The notes below the pieces were generated by a model. The model saw only the letters and a program-made list of their open reading frames with translations. It did not search any database and was not told where the DNA came from. Positions 11,601-18,146 of a stretch of 64,000 nt of DNA are shown here, in pieces. The DNA is from Iodobacter fluviatilis (GTDB lineage: Bacteria; Pseudomonadota; Gammaproteobacteria; Burkholderiales; Chitinibacteraceae), in assembly GCF_004194535.1 (NCBI RefSeq), contig NZ_CP025781.1, positions 434,001 to 498,000 on the forward strand. The letters are read 5' to 3'. Each line of letters opens with the position of its first letter. Position 1 is the stretch's first letter. A program made the translations under genes and the position numbers.

Positions 11601-13586
11601 AGCTTGATCTGTGGTCAACGCGACGGTTTGATCACTGGTCAAGACGCGCACTTGGCTGGTCGACAAGGCGGCAATCGAGCCTGTTGTCAGTACGGCCACA
11701 TCACGGGTTTCTAGCGCGGCGATATTGCTGGTGCTCAGCGCAGCCACTTGACGTGAGGTTAAGACGGCGGCTTGCGCGGTATTCAGTGCCACCGCTTGAT
11801 CGGTGGTTAAGCCTGCCAAAGAGCCGGTGCTTAGGCTGATGGCTTGATCCGTGGTCAAGTTATTGACTTGGTCGGTGGTCAGGGCTTTGACTTGCGCGCT
11901 GGATAGCACAGCGATCGCGCTGGTGCTGATTACGATTAAATCACGCGTTTCTAGGGCTGCAATATTGCTGGTGCTCAGCGCAGCCACTTGGCGAGTGGTT
12001 AAGACAGCCGCTTGGGCGGTGGTTAAAGCCACGGCTTGATCGGTGGTTAAGCCTGCTAGGGAACTCGAAGTTAAGCTCACCGCTTGATCAGTGGTCAGGT
12101 TCGCCACTTGATCGGTCGTCAACGCTTTAACTTGTGCGCTGGATAGCACGGCGATGCCGCTGGTGCTGATCACGGCTAAGTCGCGGGTTTCTAGCGCGGC
12201 CACATTGCTGGTGGTGAGCGCCGCCACTTGGCGAGATGTCAGTACGGCGGCTTGGGCCGTGGTGAGTGCGGCTACTTGATCGGTGCCTAAGCCACTGGCC
12301 ACCACGCTGGTGCTCAGCGCCACGACTTGATCAGTCGTTAAAGTGGCCACTTGGGCGGTAGTAAAGGCTTTGGATTGGGCTGTACTTAACGCCGCAATAC
12401 CGCTGGTTCTTAATACTTGTAGATCCGTCGTTTCCAACGCAGCGATGCTGTTAGTTGAGAGTGCGGCGATTTGGCTGGATGACAACGTTGCGGCTTGATC
12501 TGTGGTCAACGCGACGGTTTGATCACTGGTCAAGACGCGTACTTGGCTGGTCGACAAGGCGGCAATCGAGCCTGTTGTCAGTACGGCCACATCACGGGTT
12601 TCTAGCGCGGCGATATTGCTGGTGCTCAGCGCAGCCACTTGACGTGAGGTTAAGACGGCGGCTTGCGCGGTATTCAGTGCCACGGCTTGATCGGTGGTTA
12701 AGCCTGCCAAAGAGCCGGTGCTTAGGCTGATGGCTTGATCCGTGGTCAAGTTATTGACTTGGTCAGTAGTCAGGGCTTTGACTTGCGCGCTGGATAACAC
12801 GGCAACGGCGCTGGTGCTAATCACCACTAAATCACGCGTTTCTAGGGCTGCAATATTGCTGGTGCTCAGCGCAGCCACTTGGCGAGTGGTCAAGACAGCC
12901 GCTTGGGCGGTGGTTAAAGCCACGGCTTGATCGGTGGTTAAGCCTGCTAAGGAACTCGAAGTTAAGTTTACCGCTTGATCCGTGGTCAGGTTCGCCACTT
13001 GATCAGTCGTCAACGCTTTGACCTGTGCGCTAGATAGCACGGCGATGCCGCTGGTGCTGATCACCGCTAAGTCGCGGGTTTCTAGCGCGGCCACATTGCT
13101 GGTGGTGAGCGCCGCTACTTGGCGAGATGTCAATACCGCGGCTTGGGCCGTGGTGAGTGCGGCTACTTGATCGGTGCCTAAGCCACTGGCCACCACGCTG
13201 GTGCTCAGCGCCACGACTTGATCGGTCGTTAAAGTGGCCACTTGGGCGGTGGTAAAGGCTTTGGATTGGGCGGTGCTTAACGCCGCAATACCGCTGGTTC
13301 TTAATACTTGTAAATCCGTAGTTTCCAGCGCAGCGATGCTGTTAGTAGAGAGTGCGGCGATTTGGCTGGATGACAGCGTTGAAGCTTGATCTGTGGTCAG
13401 GGCAACCGTTTGGTCACTGGTTAAAGCGCGAATCTGGGCGGTAGTGAGTACCGCCACTTGTGATGTAGTCAGCGCCATAAATTGGCTTGTGCTGAGCTCC
13501 GCTATAATTGCTGTATTAAAACCAGCAATTTGCTGGGTGGTAAGTGCAGCAATTTGACTTGTTGTCAGACCCGTAACGAAGCTCAT
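5646..13586 (-). CDS. Giant octapeptide-repeat protein with C-terminal EF-hand-like calcium region; probable type I secreted surface protein
   Basis: The protein has 2646 residues. Residues about 5-2365 are an almost unbroken series of octapeptides of the form [AVNGS]-L-[TS]-[TS]-x-[QSD]-[VIAL]-[AVK], about 295 of them. Residues about 2370-2530 hold calcium-loop motifs: DLNGNGVST, DRNHDGSINDGKELFG, DSDGNGVVDRNDAQ and DGNTDGVSQADEL. The last 115 residues are a low-complexity tail that would contain the C-terminal secretion signal. I see no cysteine, no N-terminal signal peptide and no classical RTX nonapeptide array. The start has a good ribosome site (AAGGAA, about 9 nt upstream). The exporter genes lie directly downstream, so secretion by type I is likely. 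Octads are rich in Thr/Ser, and some carry N-L-T sequons, making the protein a plausible target of the GT41 enzyme at 1-1845. The function (adhesin, surface layer, biofilm matrix or motility) is not readable from sequence. The fold of the octads is also open: short helices capped by the T-T pair, or a solenoid. Confidence 0.9.
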   Translation of the reverse strand: MSFVTGLTTSQIAALTTQQIAGFNTAIIAELSTSQFMALTTSQVAVLTTAQIRALTSDQTVALTTDQASTLSSSQIAALSTNSIAALETTDLQVLRTSGIAALSTAQSKAFTTAQVATLTTDQVVALSTSVVASGLGTDQVAALTTAQAAVLTSRQVAALTTSNVAALETRDLAVISTSGIAVLSSAQVKALTTDQVANLTTDQAVNLTSSSLAGLTTDQAVALTTAQAAVLTTRQVAALSTSNIAALETRDLVVISTSAVAVLSSAQVKALTTDQVNNLTTDQAISLSTGSLAGLTTDQAVALNTAQAAVLTSRQVAALSTSNIAALETRDVAVLTTGSIAALSTSQVRVLTSDQTVALTTDQAATLSSSQIAALSTNSIAALETTDLQVLRTSGIAALSTAQSKAFTTAQVATLTTDQVVALSTSVVASGLGTDQVAALTTAQAAVLTSRQVAALTTSNVAALETRDLAVISTSGIAVLSSAQVKALTTDQVANLTTDQAVSLTSSSLAGLTTDQAVALTTAQAAVLTTRQVAALSTSNIAALETRDLIVISTSAIAVLSSAQVKALTTDQVNNLTTDQAISLSTGSLAGLTTDQAVALNTAQAAVLTSRQVAALSTSNIAALETRDVAVLTTGSIAALSTSQVRVLTSDQTVALTTDQASTLSSSQIAALSTNSIAALETTDLQVLRTSGIAVLSTAQVSAFNTSQISNLTTDQVVALSTSAVANGLTTDQVVALTTAQVAVLSSRQVAVLSTNNVAALETRDLAVLTTLPTAILSSSQVKALTTDQVANLTTDQTINLSSSALVGLRTDQVAALTTAQAAVLTTRQIAAFSTSDIAALETRDLVVISTSAIAVLSSAQVKALTTDQVNNLTTDQAISLSTGSLAGLTTDQAVALNTAQAAVLTSRQVAALSTSNIAALETRDVAVLTTGSIAALSTSQVRVLTSDQTVALTTDQASTLSSSQIAALSTNSIAALETTDLQVLRTSGIAALSTAQSKAFTTAQVATLTTDQVVALSTSVVASGLGTDQVAALTTAQAAVLTSRQVAALTTSNVAALETRDLAVISTSGIAVLSSAQVKALTTDQVANLTTDQAVSLTSSSLAGLTTDQAVALTTAQAAVLTTRQVAALSTSNIAALETRDLVVISTSAIAVLSSAQVKALTTDQVNNLTTDQAISLSTGSLAGLTTDQAVALNTAQAAVLTSRQVAALSTSNIAALETRDVAVLTTGSIAALSTSQVRVLTSDQTVALTTDQASTLSSSQIAALSTNSIAALETTDLQVLRTSGIAALSTAQSKAFTTAQVATLTTDQVVALSTSVVASGLGTDQVAALTTAQAAVLTSRQVAALTTSNVAALETRDLAVISTSGIAVLSSAQVKALTTDQVANLTTDQAVSLTSSSLAGLTTDQAVALTTAQAAVLTTRQVAALSTSNIAALETRDLVVISTSAIAVLSSAQVKALTTDQVNNLTTDQAISLSTGSLAGLTTDQAVALNTAQAAVLTSRQVAALSTSNIAALETRDVAVLTTGSIAALSTSQVRVLTSDQTVALTTDQASTLSSSQIAALSTNSIAALETTDLQVLRTSGIAALSTAQSKAFTTAQVATLTTDQVVALSTSVVASGLGTDQVAALTTAQAAVLTSRQVAALTTSNVAALETRDLAVISTSGIAVLSSAQVKALTTDQVANLTTDQAVNLTSSSLAGLTTDQAVALTTAQAAVLTTRQVAALSTSNIAALETRDLVVISTSAVAVLSSAQVKALTTDQVNNLTTDQAISLSTGSLAGLTTDQAVALNTAQAAVLTSRQVAALSTSNIAALETRDVAVLTTGSIAALSTSQVRVLTSDQTVALTTDQASTLSSSQIAALSTNSIAALETTDLQVLRTSGIAALSTAQSKAFTTAQVATLTTDQVVALSTSVVASGLGTDQVAALTTAQAAVLTSRQVAALTTSNVAALETRDLAVISTSGIAVLSSAQVKALTTDQVANLTTDQAVSLTSSSLAGLTTDQAVALTTAQAAVLTTRQVAALSTSNIAALETRDLIVISTSAIAVLSSAQVKALTTDQVNNLTTDQAISLSTGSLAGLTTDQAVALNTAQAAVLTSRQVAALSTSNIAALETRDVAVLTTGSIAALSTSQVRVLTSDQTVALTTDQAATLSSSQIAALSTNSIAALETTDLQVLRTSGIAALSTTQVKAFTTAQVAVFTTDQVVALTAASFATGFTTAQIVALTAIQTAVLNSSQVAALSTDNIAAMETTDFAALTTSSLVGLTTKQANALTSAQAVALTTAQAAILTSSQVLALSTSSIAALETTDLAVLRTGAIAVLNTQQVVAISTVQIQALLTTQVAAMTTTQVMAMTSSQIGAFTTDQISHLALGSPIILDLNGNGVSTSSIEKGVKFDLFASGVETQTGWVGGGDGLLVMDRNHDGSINDGKELFGTSTVMADGSKAKDGYAALTELDSDGNGVVDRNDAQFSDLRVWVDGNTDGVSQADELKTLDALGIAKLNLDVSKTSEKDNGNYIGLKSTYETNDGASHSAADVWFVADTSNQPPAVEPDMRTRVVDFVQAISAFEESAQSGGGQDATKLQLDAALDAPPVMALGTAVNQMSDVLKQFDANGQQIGGALTPMASSDQTLRLNALATPQAGGILASK
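6990..13400 (-). repeat. Nested tandem array: 891-bp (297-residue) units built from octapeptide-coding 24-bp repeats
   Basis: The coding DNA repeats with a period of exactly 891 bp: equivalent points recur at 7109, 8000, 8891, 9782, 10673, 11564 and 12455. One unit encodes 37 octapeptides plus one extra residue (the nine-residue unit ALSTSVVAS), which gives 297. Inside a unit a conserved charged octad, ALETRDLA or ALETTDLQ, returns after 10, 10, 7 and 10 octads, giving an intermediate period of about 80 residues. Copies are nearly identical at DNA level except at the two ends and in a diverged block near 11040-11515. Confidence 0.95.
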
Positions 13587-14135
13587 TTTATGTATTCCTT
13601 AGCTAGTTCTAATACACAACACCGATGCATAACCTTTGAAATCGGCCTACCCAACAACCGTAAAAACGGCCCGTCCGGACTGGTAATGATGTATCGACAA
13701 AAACTTTAATAACTTTATGTCAAACAGATAAGCAACCCACAACCTAAATAGCTTGTAAGTAAAATACCAATGGAATATATATTTTGCGCTTGTATTTTTG
13801 TTTTGCATTCACCACTAATCAGTAATATGCACTCAAGCAAATGAAACGTGGATGGCAACACAATCCCTTGTTTGTAAATAATTTTCAGCAAATTACACAC
13901 TGCTGACTAGCTAAATTGCCACATAACGATAGCACCGAGTCCAAGCGCCTCTCTAAGGTATAGATATCCGTAGTCACAAATGCCAAGCATTAAAAAACAC
14001 CTTACAAAATACAGATTAAATTCATTTAAAAACTTTAAAACAACGCTATTTTTTTGTGGTTTACTTACTGCAATTGATGCGGATAAATCACATGAAATTT
14101 TTCCACTAAAATGATTATTTATTATGAGAACAAGC
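13587..14135. other. AT-rich intergenic region upstream of the giant repeat gene
   Basis: About 550 bp with no convincing gene. It must hold the promoter of the secretion locus. On the minus strand a TTGACA occurs at 13718-13723, but no good -10 element follows at 16-18 nt, so I do not call a promoter. The ribosome site of the giant gene lies just inside the low-coordinate end. A 61-codon minus-strand frame at 13715-13900 has no recognisable features. Confidence 0.4.
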
Positions 14136-14411
14136 TCATTTTACGTTTTTCCAACACACCATCTCCCATCCTTGTTGATTGGCATATTGCTTTAACCGCT
14201 GGTCGGGATTCACCACGTAAGCCAGACAAACGGCAGAAAGCAGCGGAATATCGTTGCTTGAATCGCTATATCCATAGCTACCCAGCAGCGTTTCATTCTG
14301 CCCATGCAGCCACTCTTGCAAACGCAAAACTTTACCCTGCTGATAAGTCAAAATGCCCTGTACTTCACCAGTGTATTGCTGGTTTTTAACCGCAAGCTTG
14401 ATCGCCAAATA
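14136..14411 (-). pseudogene. C-terminal remnant of a HAD-superfamily (subfamily IB, SerB-like) phosphatase
   Basis: The frame from about 14411 down to a TGA at 14136 encodes about 90 residues that match the end of HAD-IB phosphatases: TYLAIKLAVKNQQYTGEVQG is the usual cap-to-core segment and GSYGYSDSSNDIPLLSAV contains motif IV (the D-x-x-x-D metal-binding acids). The catalytic DxD motif and the whole N-terminal half are missing. The break coincides with the end of the IS21-type remnant that starts at about 14413, so insertion of that element most simply explains the loss. Without the nucleophile it cannot be an active phosphatase. Confidence 0.75.
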
Positions 14412-14412
14412 G

Positions 14413-15170
14413 GTTGACGCCGACCGAAAACTGACCAACTACAACGAGTTGTGCCGATCCAAGCAGAATCGTCGCACGCCAAAGCCTTGTTCGAGCAAAT
14501 TCAGGCTGAGGGTTATACAGGGGCTTACAGTGGCGTCACTGATTTCGTTCGTGCTTGGCGTGGCAAAGCCGGTAAGACCCCACAGGGTTTTGTGCCCTTG
14601 CAATTTGCTTTGGGCGAAGTCTTTCAATTTGATTGGAGTGAGGAGCATCTGCTTATCGGTGGTATTTATCGGCGTATTCAAGTTTCCCATCTGAAATGGT
14701 GTGCCAGTCGCGCCTTCTGGTGAGTGGCCTATCCCAGCCAAGGGCATGAAATGTTGTTCGATGCGCATACTCGATCCTTTGCGGCTTTAGGGGGTGTGCC
14801 GCGCCGAGGCATTTACGACAATATGAAGACCGCTGTTGATAAGGTGCTCAAAGGCAAAGGCCGGATCGTGAATGCCCGATTCTCGGTGATGTGCGCCCAT
14901 TATTTGTTTGATCCCGACTTCTGCAATGTCGCCTCTGGCTGGGAAAAAGGCGTGGTTGAAAAGAATGTCCAAGATAGTCGGCGGCGAATCTGGCTGGAGG
15001 CGCAAAGCATCAAGTTCAGTACCTTTGACGCATTGAATGCGTGGCTGGCCGAGCGTTGTCGCGCCTTATGGGGAGTGCTTAGGCATCCCGAATTCAAAGG
15101 TCTGAGCATTGCCGAGATGTTGGAGCAAGAGCGTTTGGAAATGATGCCGATGCCGACCCCGTTTGATGAG
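14413..15170 (+). mobile_element. istA: IS21-family remnant: terminal repeat joined to a broken istA transposase gene
   Basis: The segment starts with an IS21-type end (GTTGACGCCGACCGAAAACT) at about 14413 and then jumps directly into the middle of istA. The frame from 14451 reads GYTGAYSGVTDFVRAWRGK, VFQFDWSEEH and CASRAFW, meets an in-frame TGA at 14721, and continues in the same frame from 14724 with AYPSQGHEMLFDAHTRSF, GGVPRRGIYDNMKTAV and CNVASGWEKGVVEKNVQD, which is the IstA catalytic (DDE) core. The N-terminal HTH part, the C-terminal end and istB are absent. The join at the left has the string CCGATCCAAG, which also occurs in the end of the second IS21 remnant at 35627-35822, suggesting an internal deletion at a short homology. 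It is not functional. Confidence 0.85.
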
Positions 15171-15700
15171 CAAATTTTGATTTTAAATAGCTCGCAGCAA
15201 GCCTTGCAAATGATTGCGCAGCTCTTGATTGATCCACAGGATAAGGTTTGGTTAGAAGAGCTGGGTAATTTAGGCGCAAGAAACACCATGCTGACCGCTG
15301 GTACAGAGATTGTGCCGGTGCCGTTTGATGCAAAAGAATTTAACACCACCCTCCGCCAAAATTTAAGCCCGCCCAAGCTTATCTACACCACACCATCGCA
15401 CCAATATCCATTGGGGTTAGCAATGAGTTTATCGCGCCGGATGACGCTACTCGCTCAAGCAGATCAGAGCAGCACGGCGCATGGATTATTGAGGATGATT
15501 ACGACAGCGAGTTTTACTACGACCAGCGCCCGCTCCCCACGCTACATGCGCTAGATAAAACAGACAGAACGCTGTATGTCGGCACCTTTAGCAAAGTGCT
15601 GTTTCCCTCCCTGCGTCTAGCTTATTTAGGGCTGCCCAGCGAATTGATGCCTGCCTTTATCAACGCCAGAGCGGCTTTTGATGGGCATCGCCCACAATTT
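15171..15700 (+). pseudogene. Internal fragment of a MocR/PdxR-type regulator (aminotransferase-like domain)
   Basis: In frame with the istA remnant the reading continues as QILILNSSQQALQMIAQLL and PPKLIYTTPSHQYPLGLAMS, typical of the fold-type I aminotransferase domain of GntR/MocR regulators. Near 15465 the frame shifts; the correct continuation is AWIIEDDYDSEFYY and then GTFSKVLFPSLRLAYLG, which includes the PLP-binding lysine. Similarity stops near 15700, where the remains of an opposite-strand sensor gene begin. The N-terminal winged-helix domain and the C-terminal third are missing. It is a decayed piece with at least one frameshift, not a working gene. Confidence 0.8.
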
Positions 15701-16213
15701 GTAAAACTTACCGTAAGCATTACTCACCGTGCCCTTGCGCGCTTTACCATCGAGCAAAGCCGCCATCACCAAGCCCTCGTCATCTTGATATTTGATTTGA
15801 TAATGGCCGTAGCGATCTGCAGCTAGCTCAGCAGGCGGGGCACTATCGAGCATGTAGCTGACGTGCCCATCCACTAATCTAAATACGTAAAGATAACGAA
15901 TCCCAGCAATCTGACAATACTGATTCAATCGCTCAGCAATACTGAGATATTCGGCAGAAGAAACCGCTGCACCCGCCATAGCACGGTGAAGATAATCAGG
16001 CGGCAACAGCATCGGCAAAGTTTGCACCGCAACAGCCAAGCGATTATCTGCATCACGGCGTACCTCTGTGCTCATCACCCACTGAATTAGCATGGTGAAC
16101 ACAAGCATCAGCAGCAGATTCAATGCCAATAGCACGAGTAAAATTTTTACTCGTGCTGTATTGATCCGCCTAAAACGGTATTGAAAAAAATAAGAACCCA
16201 TTTGGAGTGACAT
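15700..16213 (-). pseudogene. N-terminal fragment of a membrane-bound sensor protein
   Basis: The frame starts at ATG 16213 after a GGAT ribosome site and encodes a short cytoplasmic N-terminus, one membrane helix (ILLVLLALNLLLMLVFTMLI, about residues 24-45) and the start of a periplasmic sensing domain (YCQIAGIRYLYVFRLVDGHV). This looks like the input region of a sensor histidine kinase, chemoreceptor or diguanylate cyclase. At about 15700, after NAYGKFYKL, the frame runs into the antisense of the MocR fragment and stops at 15626, so the second membrane helix and every output domain are lost. The class of output cannot be told. Confidence 0.7.
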
Positions 16214-16275
16214 TTTATAATCCTTGTCATCCCAAATTGATAGCAGTCAGATGCATGCAAGGCAAACCCAATATA

Positions 16276-18084
16276 TTACCCAAGAAGCCATGCGTCTCTT
16301 GTCATACTTTTTTCAGCATCAAGCGCCTTTAGCTTCAATCCGCAGGTATTCTCTGCAGAATGCTGCAAACGCACATTAAAGCGCATTAATTCATCACGGC
16401 GAAATGCCAAGACATCCAGCTCGCCATTGATCGGCTGACTAGCAAGCTGTGCCTCTAAATTACCACTGGTCACGCGTAAGCCATTTATTGCAATCAACAA
16501 ATCACCTGCAGATAAACCCGCAGCTTGCGCAGCTCCACCATCTAAAACATGGCTAAGCTTTACAAAACTACCGTCGCTGCTACTACGTATACCGAGGCTA
16601 TTACTTGGCGGTAACACTTTATCTAACCAGCCCCCCTTATCACTTGCGCCCACAGCTGCACGCATTTGCCACTCCACACCAAATTCAGCCAATAGCGTTT
16701 GCAGTGGCAACTCTTGCGTGGAGCGTAGGGCTAAATCAAAAAAGCTTTGCAAATCTAGGCCGGTAACTTCACTGGCTAAACGCTCCCAATCTGCTTCTGC
16801 CACGCCTAAACCTGCGGAGGAAAAATCTTGACCATAACGCAGCCACAGCGCGCGCATCACGTCATCTAAGGATTTTTGTCCGGCACTTTGCTGGCGAATT
16901 AATAAATCGAGGCAGAGAGCCACCAAGGCTCCCTTGGTGTAATAACTCACCAAGCTATTTGGGCTGTTTTCATCTTGGCGATAAAATTTAACCCATGTAT
17001 CTAAACTAGAATCCTCTAATGTTTGCTTAGTGCGGCCATTCCCCCGCTCCACCCCTGTAATGGTTTGCGCTAATAAATCTAAATAATCCTGCTGGCTAAT
17101 TAAGCCCGTGCGAAGCAGGGTGAGATCATCGTAATACGAGGTAATCCCTTCAAATGCCCATAATAAACGGGTGTAATTTTCTTGGCTTAAATCATAAGGC
17201 GCATACGCAGCTGGTTTTATTCTTTTCACATTCCAGCTATGAAAATACTCATGGCTGCAAAGGCCTAAAAACTGGCGATAGCCCGCTTTGATTTGTGTTT
17301 CATGTGCTAAAGGTAAATCATCCCGATTACACATTAGTGCCGTGGATGATCGATGCTCTAATCCACCATAACCATCGCCAAGCGCCATCGTCATAAACAA
17401 ATACCGATCAAATGGTGCTGGCTCACCAAAAAGCTTAATTTGATATTCGCAAATTTTTTTTAAATCTTTTTTTAGGCGTTTTAAATCGGCATTATGCCGC
17501 CCAGCAATAACGATATCGTGAGGCGTACCACACGCTTTAAAACTAATCTGGCTAAATTCGCCCATTTCAACAGGATGATCAATAAGCTCATCATAATTAG
17601 CGGCTTGATAACGGCCAAATTGCCCCACTTTGGCGTCGTCTTTCGTTAAAGTCGTGGCTATTTTCCACTGCTTATATGCCTTACCTTCAGGCGCCACGAT
17701 ATCAACGTAACAAGGGTTGCTTTCTTGGCCTGATACCGCCAAAAACACGCTGGTGCCATTAAAAAAACCACGGCTTTGATCTAAATAAGCACCACGTACG
17801 GATAAATCCCAGGCATAAACACTATAATGAATTTCTAAAGGGCCTTTGACACTAGCTGCCTGCCAAGTATGCTTATCACACTTATTTAGCATGACCGGCT
17901 TACCAGCTGATTCGGCGCGAATTTCAACAATATTACGAGAAAACTCACGAATTAAATAACTACCAGGAATCCACGCAGCTAAGTATAAACACTGACCATT
18001 TTTATCTGGCTTATTAATGGTGATAGAAACATGAAAAAGATGGGCGTGCAAAGACGCTGGAACAATTTTATACAGAATGTTCAT
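16276..18084 (-). CDS. M61 family metallopeptidase (glycyl aminopeptidase-like) with PDZ domain
   Basis: The 602-residue protein has the M61 layout. An N-terminal beta domain comes first, then the segment GDGYGGLEHRSSTALMC (about 240), then the zinc motif HEYFHSWNVKRIKP near residue 278 with the third ligand in LLWAFEGITSYYDD. A C-terminal PDZ-type domain follows (about 500-575: GGAAQAAGLSAGDLLIAING). The family cleaves N-terminal Gly or Ala residues. No signal peptide is visible, so a cytoplasmic location is likely. It lies 62 bp downstream of the response regulator-GGDEF gene on the same strand; the two may be co-transcribed. All catalytic residues are present. Confidence 0.93.
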   Translation of the reverse strand: MNILYKIVPASLHAHLFHVSITINKPDKNGQCLYLAAWIPGSYLIREFSRNIVEIRAESAGKPVMLNKCDKHTWQAASVKGPLEIHYSVYAWDLSVRGAYLDQSRGFFNGTSVFLAVSGQESNPCYVDIVAPEGKAYKQWKIATTLTKDDAKVGQFGRYQAANYDELIDHPVEMGEFSQISFKACGTPHDIVIAGRHNADLKRLKKDLKKICEYQIKLFGEPAPFDRYLFMTMALGDGYGGLEHRSSTALMCNRDDLPLAHETQIKAGYRQFLGLCSHEYFHSWNVKRIKPAAYAPYDLSQENYTRLLWAFEGITSYYDDLTLLRTGLISQQDYLDLLAQTITGVERGNGRTKQTLEDSSLDTWVKFYRQDENSPNSLVSYYTKGALVALCLDLLIRQQSAGQKSLDDVMRALWLRYGQDFSSAGLGVAEADWERLASEVTGLDLQSFFDLALRSTQELPLQTLLAEFGVEWQMRAAVGASDKGGWLDKVLPPSNSLGIRSSSDGSFVKLSHVLDGGAAQAAGLSAGDLLIAINGLRVTSGNLEAQLASQPINGELDVLAFRRDELMRFNVRLQHSAENTCGLKLKALDAEKSMTRDAWLLG

Positions 18085-18146
18085 TATTATTCTTTAAACA
18101 AAGTATCTAAAAAACCGTGCTTAATGCGCAACCAAGTCAACATAAA

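Noticed and set aside
7109-12930. Evenly spaced plus-strand frames of 91 and 62 codons inside the giant gene
   Set aside because: They recur every 891 bp because the repeat DNA does; they are antisense frames without start signals or independent protein features.
6990-13400. Regular DNA repeats as a possible CRISPR array
   Set aside because: The period is 24 bp and 891 bp within one open frame, with no unique spacers and no cas genes.
13718-13723. TTGACA as a -35 box for the secretion locus
   Set aside because: No acceptable -10 hexamer follows at 16-18 nt, so a promoter call is not justified.
13715-13900. 61-codon minus-strand frame upstream of the giant gene
   Set aside because: No family resemblance, and the codons look like random AT-rich sequence; kept only as intergenic region.
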